Shown piece by piece: positions 33,292 through 42,622 of a stretch of 64,000 nt of DNA. Under the pieces are notes generated by a model that had not been told where the DNA came from, made no database searches, and worked only from the letters and a program-made list of their open reading frames with translations. The stretch is from Yoonia sp034652275 (GTDB lineage: Bacteria; Pseudomonadota; Alphaproteobacteria; Rhodobacterales; Rhodobacteraceae): assembly GCF_034652275.1 (NCBI RefSeq), contig NZ_JAXIWG010000003.1:248001-312000 (forward strand), written 5' to 3'. The stretch's first letter is position 1, and every line of letters begins with the position of its first letter. The translations under genes and the position numbers were made by a program.

Positions 33292-33863
33292 GCGCTTCTT
33301 TCTTGTATGGCGCGGATCAGCGCGAACACCTCTTGCCCGTCGGCAAGGCGCGCGAAGCCCACGTCCTGTGCGATCAGGCCACCCTCGCCATCGCGGATGG
33401 CGGTTTTCTTGAACAGCACGCGGTCCAGCGGTCCTTTTTCAAGCGTTACCGCGTCATCTTGTGCGATCACAAAGCTGTCCACACGGGTCGTCCAGAGATG
33501 GCGCGCGATATAGGCGCGTTTGTCGCTGATGGCATAGCTGGTGACGCGCGGCCCGATATAAGCGTTGATCCAAGCGCCGATGGTCAAGGCCAGCCCTGAC
33601 AGGAACGCGACCACCGCCCCCAGACCGTTCAGCAGGTTGCCCATAAAGCCGCTCGCCGCGTCGGGCTGGCGCGCGTCGTCGAACAGGCCCTGAACAAGCG
33701 CATAGCCGACAAAAAGCAGCATCGCGCCCACTGCGGAGGGGACGATCAGGCGCGAGGGCGTCTCGAACCCCGACACGGGTGCGCCGTGCCAAAGCAACGT
33801 CTCGTCAGAGGCCAGATGGCGCTGCCAGTCGATCCGGGGGGCGGGGTTTGCTTGAGCGTTCAT
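33288..33863 (-). CDS. Bacterial PH-domain-like membrane protein
   Basis: A 191-aa protein with a short soluble N-terminus containing DETLLWHGAP, two transmembrane helices (about 40-58 and 80-105) and a C-terminal domain starting YAISDKRAYIARHLW. The pattern WxG, two helices, then Y-x-(I/L)-(S/T)-x-x-R is typical of bacterial PH-domain proteins. Function unknown. It begins in a TGATG overlap with pyrB and is coupled to the next gene by ATGA. Confidence 0.75.
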   Translation of the reverse strand: MNAQANPAPRIDWQRHLASDETLLWHGAPVSGFETPSRLIVPSAVGAMLLFVGYALVQGLFDDARQPDAASGFMGNLLNGLGAVVAFLSGLALTIGAWINAYIGPRVTSYAISDKRAYIARHLWTTRVDSFVIAQDDAVTLEKGPLDRVLFKKTAIRDGEGGLIAQDVGFARLADGQEVFALIRAIQERSA

Positions 33864-34819
33864 CAGACCATCACGCTTTTGTCGCGACGCGCCTCGCGCA
33901 GGTTGCGGGCCAGCAGGTCCATCGCGGCCATGCGCACGGCCACACCCATTTCCACCTGTTTCTGGATGACGGATCGGTTGATGTCATCGGCGATGGTCCC
34001 GTCAATCTCGACCCCGCGGTTCATCGGGCCGGGGTGCATGACGATGGCGTCGGGTTTCGCGTGGGACAGCTTGGCCGCGTCCAGACCGTAGCGGTGGAAA
34101 TATTCCCGCTCGGACGGGATGAAACCGCCGTCCATCCGTTCCTTTTGCAGGCGCAGCATCATCACGACATCGACGTCCTGCAAACCTTTGACCATGTCGT
34201 CGTAAACCTCGACCCCGAAATCACCGATGCCTGCAGGCATCAGCGTCGGCGGCCCGATCAGGCGGATGCGGTTTTCCATCTTGCCCAAGAGCATGATGTT
34301 GGACCGCGCGACGCGACTATGCGCAATGTCGCCGCAGATCGCGATGTTCAGACGGTGCAACCGGCCTTTGGCGCGGCGGATGGTCAGCGCATCGAGCAGC
34401 GCCTGTGTGGGATGTTCGTGCCGCCCGTCGCCTGCGTTCAACACGGCGCAATTCACCTTTTGCGCCAAAAGGTCCACAGCACCCGATTGCGGGTGGCGCA
34501 CGACCAGCAGGTCAGGGCGCATCGCGTTCAGCGTCAGCGCCGTGTCGATCAGCGTTTCGCCTTTTTTGATGGAGGACGCCTGCATCCCCATGTTCATCAC
34601 ATCCGCCCCGAGCCGTTTGCCCGCCAGCTCGAAACTCGCCTGCGTGCGGGTGGAGTTCTCGAAGAACATGTTGATCTGGGTGAGGCCCGCCAGCACTTCG
34701 CGGTGGGCAAGGCCACGGGTGTTGTGGTCGGCATAGGTATCGGCAAGGTCCAGAAGCGTCGTGATCTCTGTCGGATGCAGATGTTCGATCCCCAGAAGAT
34801 GCCGTGCGCGGAATGTCAT
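33863..34819 (-). CDS. pyrB: Aspartate carbamoyltransferase catalytic subunit
   Basis: Condenses carbamoyl phosphate and aspartate in pyrimidine synthesis. The 318-aa protein carries the carbamoyl-phosphate motif FFENSTRTQASFELAGKRLG, HEHPTQALLD and HPGPMNRG. The start at 34819 (MTFRARHLLGIEHL) matches the family; an upstream in-frame ATG at 34876 does not. No pyrI regulatory subunit is seen; instead a PyrX-like dihydroorotase homologue follows, consistent with a class A (dodecameric) ATCase. Confidence 0.96.
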   Translation of the reverse strand: MTFRARHLLGIEHLHPTEITTLLDLADTYADHNTRGLAHREVLAGLTQINMFFENSTRTQASFELAGKRLGADVMNMGMQASSIKKGETLIDTALTLNAMRPDLLVVRHPQSGAVDLLAQKVNCAVLNAGDGRHEHPTQALLDALTIRRAKGRLHRLNIAICGDIAHSRVARSNIMLLGKMENRIRLIGPPTLMPAGIGDFGVEVYDDMVKGLQDVDVVMMLRLQKERMDGGFIPSEREYFHRYGLDAAKLSHAKPDAIVMHPGPMNRGVEIDGTIADDINRSVIQKQVEMGVAVRMAAMDLLARNLREARRDKSVMV

Positions 34820-34923
34820 GCGGTGATCCTTTGCCGTCGTCCGGTGGGTTATAGGCTGCCCACCCGCAGGCTTCAATGCCGCAGGCCCTGCCCAAATGCC
34901 GCGATTGCGCCTAATGTCGGGTC

Positions 34924-35697
34924 ATGGATTCGCAATACACATATTGGCAGGACCGCGCCGCGCTGGAATGGCAGGTCGAACTTGGCGTGACCGATGCGAT
35001 CCTTGATGCGCCGGTGGACCGCTATGCGCTTGATCCGGTGCCAGTAAAAACAGCGCCTGTGGCCGAGGTGGTGGCCCCCGCGATTGCCCGCGAACTGGAC
35101 CCTGTCACCGTCGCGCGCGCTGCTGCCGCCGCCGCCACCGATCTGCCCGCGCTGGCCGCCGCGATAGCCGCGTTTGAGCATTGCGAGATCAAGCGCGGCG
35201 CGCGAAACGCTGTCTTTGCCGATGGCCAGCCCGGCGCGCGGGTGATGATCGTGGGCGAGGCACCGGGCCGCGAGGAGGATTTTGCAGGCAAGCCATTCGT
35301 CGGGCAGGCGGGTCAGATGCTCGACCGGATGCTGGCCGCGATCGACCTTGGGCGCGCGCATGAAAACAAGGACCGTGCGGTCTATATCACCAATGTCATG
35401 CCGTGGCGGCCACCGGCGAACCGCACGCCGGACGCGGCCGAAATCGCGATGATGCTGCCGTTTCTGGAACGCCATATCGCGCTTGCCGATCCGCAGATCG
35501 TTGTGGTGATGGGCAACACGCCCTGTCAGGCGCTCTTGGGGCAGAAAGGCATCACCACCTTGCGTGGCACGTGGACCACGGCGCTGGGCAAGCCCTGCCT
35601 GCCGATGTTCCACCCTGCCTATCTTTTGCGCAACACCGCCGCCAAGCGCGAGGCTTGGGCCGACCTTCTGGCCCTGAATGCAAGGTTGGAGACATGA
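34924..35697 (+). CDS. Uracil-DNA glycosylase, family 4/5 type
   Basis: A 257-aa base-excision-repair enzyme. The catalytic region MIVGEAPGREEDFAGKPFVG, ITNVMPWRPPANRTP and the final MFHPAYLLRN match family 4-like UDGs. Family 4 members bind a 4Fe-4S cluster with four cysteines; here I find Cys in EHCEIK, NTPCQ and KPCLP, but the usual Cys before PFLERH is Met (MMLPFLERH), so cluster binding is uncertain. The N-terminal 80 residues are a low-complexity Ala/Val-rich linker. It is coupled by ATGA to moaB. Confidence 0.9.
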   Translation: MDSQYTYWQDRAALEWQVELGVTDAILDAPVDRYALDPVPVKTAPVAEVVAPAIARELDPVTVARAAAAAATDLPALAAAIAAFEHCEIKRGARNAVFADGQPGARVMIVGEAPGREEDFAGKPFVGQAGQMLDRMLAAIDLGRAHENKDRAVYITNVMPWRPPANRTPDAAEIAMMLPFLERHIALADPQIVVVMGNTPCQALLGQKGITTLRGTWTTALGKPCLPMFHPAYLLRNTAAKREAWADLLALNARLET

Positions 35698-36236
35698 GCC
35701 GGATCGACGAGACAAAAGACTTCATCCCCGTGCGCATCGCCGTGCTGACAGTCAGCGATACGCGGACCTTTGCGGATGACAAATCCGGCCAGACCCTTGT
35801 CGACCGGATCGAGGCGGCGGGCCATCATGTCGCCGAACGCATGATCCTGCCCGATGAGCGCGACCAGATCGCGCATCAGTTGCGGGTCTGGTGCATGAAC
35901 GCGCATGTGGATGTGGTTATCTCGACGGGGGGCACCGGCCTGACAGGGCGCGATGTGACGGTCGAGGCGCACCGCGATGTCTATGAGAAAGAGATCGACG
36001 CATTCGGGACGATCTTTACCATCGTCAGCATGCAAAAGATCGGCACCAGCGCCGTGCAAAGCCGTGCCACGGCGGGTGTGGCGCATGGCACCTATCTGTT
36101 CGCCTTGCCCGGCAGTCCGGGGGCCTGTCGTGATGCCTGGGATGAAATATTGGGCCGCCAGCTCGATTTCCGGCACCGCCCCTGTAACTTTGTCGAGATC
36201 ATGCCGCGATTGGACGAACATTTGCGCCGGAAATAG
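35694..36236 (+). CDS. moaB: Molybdenum cofactor biosynthesis protein MoaB
   Basis: A 180-aa MogA/MoaB-fold protein expected to adenylylate molybdopterin, the step before the MoeA reaction. Signatures are IAVLTVSDTRTFADDKSGQ, VVISTGGTGLTGRDVTVEA and FALPGSPGACRDAWDEIL. It starts in the ATGA overlap with the uracil-DNA glycosylase gene. Its partner moeA is 23 kb away, so molybdenum-cofactor genes are split into at least two sites. Confidence 0.94.
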   Translation: MSRIDETKDFIPVRIAVLTVSDTRTFADDKSGQTLVDRIEAAGHHVAERMILPDERDQIAHQLRVWCMNAHVDVVISTGGTGLTGRDVTVEAHRDVYEKEIDAFGTIFTIVSMQKIGTSAVQSRATAGVAHGTYLFALPGSPGACRDAWDEILGRQLDFRHRPCNFVEIMPRLDEHLRRK

Positions 36237-36307
36237 GCCGTTCGGCCGTAAGACTGGACAGAACGCCGCGCGGCACCATTTCTTGTTGCGGTCTGATGGG
36301 ATTTTGA

Positions 36308-37759
36308 ATGCGATTTTTGCGACGAAGCCTGACGGGTATCTTCCTGCTGTCGATCACGCTGGTGCTTTTGGCGTGGGCGGCAAATACCGTGCGCGGCGCG
36401 GTCGAGGCACGGCTGGGTCAAGACCCCCGCAGCTTTCCACAGCGGGAACGGGAATTCAGTGTCAATGTCGTGACGCTGGCGCCCCAGACTATCGTTCCGG
36501 AACTTGTCGTCTTTGGGGAATTGCGCAGCCAGCGCACGCTCGACCTGCGGTCGGCGACCGGCGGTACTGTGCTGGAAGCCTCCGATGCGCTGGTCGAAGG
36601 CGGCACCGTGACCGCGGGCCAGCTTTTGCTGCGGATCGATCCGGTCGAGGCGCAAGAGGCGCTTTCGCGCATCCGCGCTGACGTGCAGGATGCGCAGGCC
36701 GAACTGCGCGACGCCGAACGTGCGCTGGAACTGGGACAGGACGAACTGGCAGCCGCGCGCGCGCAGGCGGCCCTGCGCGATCAGGCGCTCGCGCGGGCAC
36801 TTGACCTGCAGACGCGCGGTGTCGGGACGACGGCAGCGGTCGAGGATGCCGAACTTGCGGCTTCCAGCGCTGCGGCGGCGGTGCTGACGCGACGGCAGTC
36901 GATCGCGACCGCCGAGGCGCGGATTGATCAGGCCACGACCCGTCTTGCCCGCGTGCAGATCGACTTGGCCCAAGCCGAGCGGAACCTTGCAGAGACCGAG
37001 ATCAGCGCGGCCTTTGACGGGACCCTGACCGATGTAACCGTCAGCCCGGGTGGACGGGTGACCGCGAACGAGCTTTTCGCGCGGCTGGTGGACCCCACCA
37101 CGCTCGAGGTCGCATTCCGTGTCTCGACCTCGCAATATGCGCGGCTTTTGGACGTGACTGGCGCTCTTACACGCGCGCCCGTGACCGTGGCGCTGGATGC
37201 GTCTGGTGTGAACCTCACGGCCACGGGCCAGATCACGCGCGAGGGGGCCAGTGTCGGTGCAGGCCAGACCGGACGGCAACTTTTTGCGCAGCTCGACAGC
37301 GCACCGGGCTTTCGCCCCGGCGATTTCGTCACGGTGCGGATCAATGAACCTGCGCTGGATGACGTGGCCTTGTTGCCCGCCACCGCTGTTGGATCTGACG
37401 GGATGATCTTGACCGTCGATGCCGACGACCGTCTGCAACCTCAGCCTGTCGATGTGCTGCGTCGGCAAGGGGATGATGTTATCATCGCCGCTGCGGGCCT
37501 TGCGGGGCTGACCGTGGTGATGGAACGCTCGCCCTTGCTGGGGGCGGGGATCAAGGTGCGCCCGATCCGCCCCGGCGTGGTGGAGGAAGAAACCGCGCAG
37601 ATGATCGTGCTAGACCCTGACCGTCGCGCGCGGCTGATCGCCTATGTGGCCGAAGGGCCGATGCCCGACGATGTCAAGGCGCGGATCATCGCGCAACTGG
37701 AACAGGACGAGGTATCATCCGAAACCGTGGAACGGCTGGAAAGCCGGATGGGTAGTTGA
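36308..37759 (+). CDS. RND efflux periplasmic adaptor (HlyD/MFP family)
   Basis: A 483-aa membrane-fusion protein. It has an N-terminal membrane helix (RSLTGIFLLSITLVLLAW), a lipoyl-like barrel (GGTVLEASDALVEGGTV), a coiled-coil hairpin rich in Ala/Gln/Glu (about 130-230) and a second barrel half (TEISAAFDGTLTDVTVSPGG). It bridges the inner-membrane RND pump to an outer-membrane channel. It overlaps the permease gene by TGATG. No TolC-like gene is in the window. Substrates unknown. Confidence 0.92.
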   Translation: MRFLRRSLTGIFLLSITLVLLAWAANTVRGAVEARLGQDPRSFPQREREFSVNVVTLAPQTIVPELVVFGELRSQRTLDLRSATGGTVLEASDALVEGGTVTAGQLLLRIDPVEAQEALSRIRADVQDAQAELRDAERALELGQDELAAARAQAALRDQALARALDLQTRGVGTTAAVEDAELAASSAAAAVLTRRQSIATAEARIDQATTRLARVQIDLAQAERNLAETEISAAFDGTLTDVTVSPGGRVTANELFARLVDPTTLEVAFRVSTSQYARLLDVTGALTRAPVTVALDASGVNLTATGQITREGASVGAGQTGRQLFAQLDSAPGFRPGDFVTVRINEPALDDVALLPATAVGSDGMILTVDADDRLQPQPVDVLRRQGDDVIIAAAGLAGLTVVMERSPLLGAGIKVRPIRPGVVEEETAQMIVLDPDRRARLIAYVAEGPMPDDVKARIIAQLEQDEVSSETVERLESRMGS

Positions 37760-40700
37760 TGGCGACGGGCGGTGACAGGCTGACGGCGGGGGCAGGCGGT
37801 ATCCTGTCCTATTTCACACGGCACAAGACGGCGGCAAACCTGTTTCTGGTGCTGATGCTGGCGGCGGGTCTGCTGGCGATCCCCAACATGCGTGCGCAGT
37901 TCTTTCCCGACGTGGTTGTGGACAACATCACCGTCAATGTCGGCTGGTCCGGCGCAGGGGCCGAGGATGTGGACGCCGCCATCGTGCAGGTGCTGGAACC
38001 TGTGCTTCTGGCAGTCGAAGGGGTGGCGTCGTCGTCATCCCGTTCGACCGAGGGCAGCGCGCGTATCACGCTGGAATTCGAGCCGGGCTATGACATCGAC
38101 CGCGCGGCCGAGGATGTGCAGCTTGCCGTGGATAGCGCCAGCAACCTGCCCGATGACGCCGATGACCCCAGCGTGCGACGTGGCGGCTGGTCGGACCGTG
38201 TGACCGATGTGGTCATTTCGGGGCCCGTTGGCGTGGACCAACTTGGGCGTTTTGCCGATGAATTCGCAGCACGGCTGTTTGCCGAAGGCGTGACGCAGGC
38301 CGCGGTGCAGGGGGTTGCGGCACCATCGATCTTGGTCGAGGTGCCGTCGCTGTCGCTGATCGAACATGACATCGGCATGGCCGATATCGCCCAGCGCATC
38401 GCCGAGGAAACCGCCGCTTCTCCTGCTGGTGACGTATCTGCCAACGCACGCCTGCGCACTGGCGTCGAACGCCGCAGCGCCGAAGAGATCGGCGCCATCG
38501 CCCTGCGCGCCAATCCTGACGGGTCGTTTCTGACGATCGCCGATGTGGCCACCTTGCGCGTGGAAGGCATCGACCGCGACCGCGCCTATTTTGTCGGTGC
38601 CGATCCCGCAATCACCGTGGTTGTGCAAAGGTCCGCCAGCGGCGACGCCATCGGGTTGCAGCGCACCGTCGAAGAGGTTGCCGCCGAGATGGAGGCCTCA
38701 TTGCCCCAAGGCGTCACGATGCGGTTGACCAATGCGCGGGCTGAACAGATCACGGGGCGTCTGAATATCCTTTTGACCAACGGTGCGACGGGCTTGGCTC
38801 TGGTCGTTGCGCTGTTGTTTTTGTTCCTGAACGCGCGCACCGCCTTCTGGGTGGCGGCCGGTATTCCAGTGGCGATGCTGGCGGCGGTAGCGTTGATGTG
38901 GGCGGCGGGGATCACGTTCAACATGATCTCTTTGTTCGCGCTGATCATCACGCTGGGGATCGTCGTGGATGACGCGATTGTCGTGGGTGAACATGCCGAT
39001 TTCCGCGTCAGGCAGTTGAAAGAACCGCCCGTGGTGGCCGCCGAGAATGCCGCGCGGCGCATGTTCAGCCCGGTGTTTTCCGCCAGCGTGACCACGATCA
39101 TCGCGTTTTTCGGGCTGGTCGCCATCGGCGGACGGTTCGGCGATCTGATCGCGGATATTCCCTATACCGTGATCGTGGTTCTGATCGCGAGCCTTGTTGA
39201 ATGCTTCCTGATCCTGCCCAATCACCTGTCACATGCCATCGCCCATTCGGCCAAGGATCACTGGTATGACAGGCCGTCGAAGGCCGTCAATCGCGGCTTT
39301 GACTGGTTCCGGTTCACCTTGTTCCGGCCGTTCATGGCGCTGGTGATCCGCGCGCGCTATCCCGTTGTGGCGCTGGCGCTGGTGGCGCTTGCGTCTTCGG
39401 CCGCGCTGGTCATTCGCGGCGATGTCGCATGGCGGTTCTTCAATGCGCCCGAACAAAGCCAGGTCACCGGCAATTTTGCGATGCTGCCCGGTGCGACCCG
39501 CGCCGATACCCTCGAGATGATGCGCGAGATGCAGCGCGCCACCGAGGCGCTGGGTGCCGAATACGAGGCCGAATACGGCATCAACCCCGTACTGATCGCC
39601 ATTGCCGAAATCGGCGGTAATTCCGGGCGCGCGATTGCAGGGGCCGAAACCAAGGACGCCGACCAGCTGGGCGCGATCACCATCGAACTGATCGACGCCG
39701 ACAGCCGCCCCTATGGCAGCAATGCTTTTGTCAGCGCCTTGCAGGAAGCAATCGTGCAGCATCCGATGGCCGAAACCGTCAGTTTCCGCAGTTGGGGGTC
39801 GGGGCCAAGTGCGGACGGGCTGGATATCCAGTTGTTCGGCGCGAATAGCGACACGCTCAAGGCGGCGGCCGAGGCGCTGAAAACCGAACTGGCACAATTC
39901 GGTGAGGTATCCGCGCTTGAGGATTCGCTGTCCTACGACAAGGAAGAGCTGTTGCTGCAACTGACCCCGCAAGGTCAGGCGCTGGGGCTGAGCATCGAGG
40001 CTTTGGGTCGCGTGCTGCGCAACACCCTTGGAGGGATTGAGGCTGCGACCTTCCCCGATGGCAGCCGGTCCGCCGCGATCCGCGTGCAATTGCCCGACGC
40101 CGAACTGACGGCCGATTTTCTGGACCGCACGCAGGTGCGCACCGGGGATGGTGTCTATGTGGCGCTTGCCGATGTGGTCACCACACAGACCCGCACAGGA
40201 TTTTCCACCGTCCGCCGCGAAAATGGCATCCAGCTGATTTCGGTAACAGGCGAACTTGACGGCGACGATGCCGCCCGCGCGACCGAGATCCAGCAGATCA
40301 TCACCGGCGACATCCTGCCCCGCCTGCAAAGCGATTTCGGGATCGAAACCCAACTGTCCGGTCAAAGCGAACAGGAAAACAGGTTTCTTGCGGATGCGCA
40401 GGTTGGGCTGACGCTGGTGCTGCTGGGCATCTATCTTACGCTGGCATGGATTTTCAGCAGCTGGACACGGCCTTTGGTCGTGATGTCGATTATCCCCTTC
40501 GCGCTGGTCGGCACGATTTACGGGCATTACATCTGGGGCATCCCGATGAGCCTGTTCACCGTGGTGGGCCTGATCGGGATGGTGGGCATCATCATCAACG
40601 ACAGTATCGTTCTGGTCACGACGGTCGATGAATACGCGCAGGAGCGCGGTCTGGTGCCGGCCATCATCGACGGCGCGGTGGACCGGTTGCGCGCCGTGCT

Positions 40701-41154
40701 GCTGACCACGCTGACCACGGTGCTGGGCCTTGCGCCGCTGCTCTACGAAGGATCGACGCAGGCCGAATTCCTCAAACCCACGGTGGTGACGCTGGTGTTC
40801 GGGCTGGCCTTCGGGATGCTGCTGGTGCTGTTGGTAGTGCCGTCGATCATGGCGATGCAGGCCGATATCGCGCGGCAGGTGCAATCGGCCAAGCGTGCGC
40901 TGCGCGGCAGACGGTGGGCGATGCTGTTGCCTGCGGCTGTGGGGGCTGCCACGGCGAGCGCGCTCTTTGCGGTGCTGGTGCTGCCCTTGCTGCTGACCGG
41001 CGCGCCTTGGGTGCCCGTGGTGGCCGTGTTGCCGTTTTTGGCAGGCGGGTTCGGACCTGCATTCGGGGTGTTTGTGCTGGCGCTTTTTGCGGTGCTGCTG
41101 GCGGTCTACGCGATCACCTCGGTCGGGTTTGTCGCGCGCCGGATGCGGGCCTAA
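37759..41154 (+). CDS. RND efflux transporter permease
   Basis: An 1131-aa inner-membrane proton antiporter of the AcrB/MexF-like class. It has 12 predicted helices with two large periplasmic loops; the proton-relay acidic pair is in helix 4 (GIVVDDAIVVGEHADF). The ATG at 37759 forms a TGATG overlap with the adaptor gene; a TTG one codon earlier is less likely. The C-terminus (from about 1040) has an extra hydrophobic segment, longer than AcrB. It ends in a CTAA overlap with the convergent gene. Confidence 0.93.
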   Translation: MATGGDRLTAGAGGILSYFTRHKTAANLFLVLMLAAGLLAIPNMRAQFFPDVVVDNITVNVGWSGAGAEDVDAAIVQVLEPVLLAVEGVASSSSRSTEGSARITLEFEPGYDIDRAAEDVQLAVDSASNLPDDADDPSVRRGGWSDRVTDVVISGPVGVDQLGRFADEFAARLFAEGVTQAAVQGVAAPSILVEVPSLSLIEHDIGMADIAQRIAEETAASPAGDVSANARLRTGVERRSAEEIGAIALRANPDGSFLTIADVATLRVEGIDRDRAYFVGADPAITVVVQRSASGDAIGLQRTVEEVAAEMEASLPQGVTMRLTNARAEQITGRLNILLTNGATGLALVVALLFLFLNARTAFWVAAGIPVAMLAAVALMWAAGITFNMISLFALIITLGIVVDDAIVVGEHADFRVRQLKEPPVVAAENAARRMFSPVFSASVTTIIAFFGLVAIGGRFGDLIADIPYTVIVVLIASLVECFLILPNHLSHAIAHSAKDHWYDRPSKAVNRGFDWFRFTLFRPFMALVIRARYPVVALALVALASSAALVIRGDVAWRFFNAPEQSQVTGNFAMLPGATRADTLEMMREMQRATEALGAEYEAEYGINPVLIAIAEIGGNSGRAIAGAETKDADQLGAITIELIDADSRPYGSNAFVSALQEAIVQHPMAETVSFRSWGSGPSADGLDIQLFGANSDTLKAAAEALKTELAQFGEVSALEDSLSYDKEELLLQLTPQGQALGLSIEALGRVLRNTLGGIEAATFPDGSRSAAIRVQLPDAELTADFLDRTQVRTGDGVYVALADVVTTQTRTGFSTVRRENGIQLISVTGELDGDDAARATEIQQIITGDILPRLQSDFGIETQLSGQSEQENRFLADAQVGLTLVLLGIYLTLAWIFSSWTRPLVVMSIIPFALVGTIYGHYIWGIPMSLFTVVGLIGMVGIIINDSIVLVTTVDEYAQERGLVPAIIDGAVDRLRAVLLTTLTTVLGLAPLLYEGSTQAEFLKPTVVTLVFGLAFGMLLVLLVVPSIMAMQADIARQVQSAKRALRGRRWAMLLPAAVGAATASALFAVLVLPLLLTGAPWVPVVAVLPFLAGGFGPAFGVFVLALFAVLLAVYAITSVGFVARRMRA

Positions 41155-41948
41155 CCCGCAACGCAGCCTTGAATATCGACGGCCTGTCCATCACCCAGCA
41201 CGGTGATCCGCACTGCCGAGCGATCAAGCGCGAAAGGCTGGCCCGACACATGCACCATATCGACGACCGCGTTCAACGTGGTGCCAACGCGGCTGACGCT
41301 GGGTTCGGACACCCAGACCTGCGGATCACCCGCCTCGATCACCACGACCTCTTGCACCGCCTTGCGGGGCATCGTGATCTGCGCTGTCAACTGCAACCCG
41401 TCGCTGATCGGTTCCAGCGTGCAGGTCACGGTGCCGACCTGTGCCTCGGCCTTTGTCAGAGGGCGGTCGCGCAGTGCCGCCACGATCGCGGGGTCTGACG
41501 ATCCACCGGGCGGCAACAGGGCCGAAAAGTCGAGCGTGACCGGAATACAGATTTCATCGCAGACACCGATTTCGATCTGGCCAGCCATGCTGACCACGCT
41601 GCCGTCCTCCGGCAAGGTCAGGCGCAGCGGAAAGACCACCGAGTTTTCATAGCCGATAGAGCGGATGCCGAAATCCTCATAGACCTCGGGTACGGGGAAA
41701 TGCGGCTGCACAGCCGTGATATCCGTGCCGGTAAAGGAAAACGACGGAGGAATGCCGCTATCGCCCGGTGCGCGCCAATAGGTTTTCCAACCCTCGGCCA
41801 GATCGATCCGCAAGGCCGTGACATGGGTGCCGTCCGCGTCGCGCCATCCGGGCAGGACGGTCACGGTCGCAAGGTCTTCGACCGATTGGCCAAAGCCGGT
41901 CGCAGGCAGGCCACACAGGGCGAGAGGGATCAGCAAGGACTTGCGCAT
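41151..41948 (-). CDS. Periplasmic DsbD N-terminal-domain-like protein
   Basis: A 265-aa secreted protein with signal MRKSLLIPLALCGLPATGFG. The mature part matches the DsbD_N-like domain family (GWKTYWRAPGDSGIPPSF, GIRSIGYENSVVFPL, GVCDEICIPVTLDFSA) with a CxxxC pair (CDEIC). In DsbD this domain passes electrons to periplasmic partners; here it is free-standing. Substrate unknown. The start at 41948 is chosen for an intact signal peptide. Confidence 0.85.
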   Translation of the reverse strand: MRKSLLIPLALCGLPATGFGQSVEDLATVTVLPGWRDADGTHVTALRIDLAEGWKTYWRAPGDSGIPPSFSFTGTDITAVQPHFPVPEVYEDFGIRSIGYENSVVFPLRLTLPEDGSVVSMAGQIEIGVCDEICIPVTLDFSALLPPGGSSDPAIVAALRDRPLTKAEAQVGTVTCTLEPISDGLQLTAQITMPRKAVQEVVVIEAGDPQVWVSEPSVSRVGTTLNAVVDMVHVSGQPFALDRSAVRITVLGDGQAVDIQGCVAG

Positions 41949-42052
41949 GGCCTTTATCTGGGCGATTCCCCCTGACATGAAAAGTCACGTTTGGGCGAGT
42001 GTTTGACATGATGTGACTTGCACGAAACACCGCCCAACCGCATTCTGCGCGC

Positions 42053-42622
42053 ATGGACCAAGCCGTCACCCATCTTGCCGGAAAGCTGCTGATCGCTATG
42101 CCCGACATGGCCGACCCGCGCTTTGCCAAAAGCGTGATCTATATCTGCGCGCATTCGGATGAGGGCGGCATGGGCCTGATCGTCAACAAACCCCAGACGC
42201 AGATCAGGTTCACCGATTTGCTGGACCAGATGCAGCTGGCCCATGGCGCTGATACGCCTGACATTGGCGTGCATCAGGGTGGCCCGGTCGAAACCGCGCG
42301 GGGCTTTGTGCTGCATTCGACCGATTACACATCCGGGCTGGGCACCTTGGTGGTCAGTGACGAAATCGGCATGACCGCGACGATGGACGTGCTGGAAGAC
42401 ATCGCCGCAGGCCGCGGCCCCGCGCAGGCGATGCTGGCTTTGGGCTATGCAGGCTGGGGGCCGGGGCAGCTGGAACGCGAGATCCGCCAGAACGGCTGGC
42501 TGACCTGCGATCCGCGCGACGATATCGTCTTTGGCCGCGCGAACGAGCATAAATGGTCCGGCGCGCTGAAACTGCTTGGCATTGACCCGCTGCTGTTGTC
42601 GGCGACGGCGGGCCACGCCTAG
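42053..42622 (+). CDS. yqgE: YqgE/AlgH family protein
   Basis: A 189-aa soluble protein of the widespread UPF0301 family: GKLLIAMPDMADPRFAKSVI, HSDEGGMGLIVNKP and GYAGWGPGQLEREI. Biochemical function is unresolved in the literature. It ends in a CTAG overlap with the convergent TlpA-like gene. Confidence 0.93.
   Translation: MDQAVTHLAGKLLIAMPDMADPRFAKSVIYICAHSDEGGMGLIVNKPQTQIRFTDLLDQMQLAHGADTPDIGVHQGGPVETARGFVLHSTDYTSGLGTLVVSDEIGMTATMDVLEDIAAGRGPAQAMLALGYAGWGPGQLEREIRQNGWLTCDPRDDIVFGRANEHKWSGALKLLGIDPLLLSATAGHA

Noticed and set aside
36236..36247. GGCCG-TT-CGGCC hairpin after moaB as a terminator
   Set aside because: No T-run follows and the stem is only 5 bp, so termination is not supported.
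39229..40884. 551-codon open frame on the minus strand inside the RND permease
   Set aside because: It is antisense to a protein with clear RND motifs; the translation is rich in Arg/His/Gln and lacks any domain, as expected of GC-rich shadow frames.
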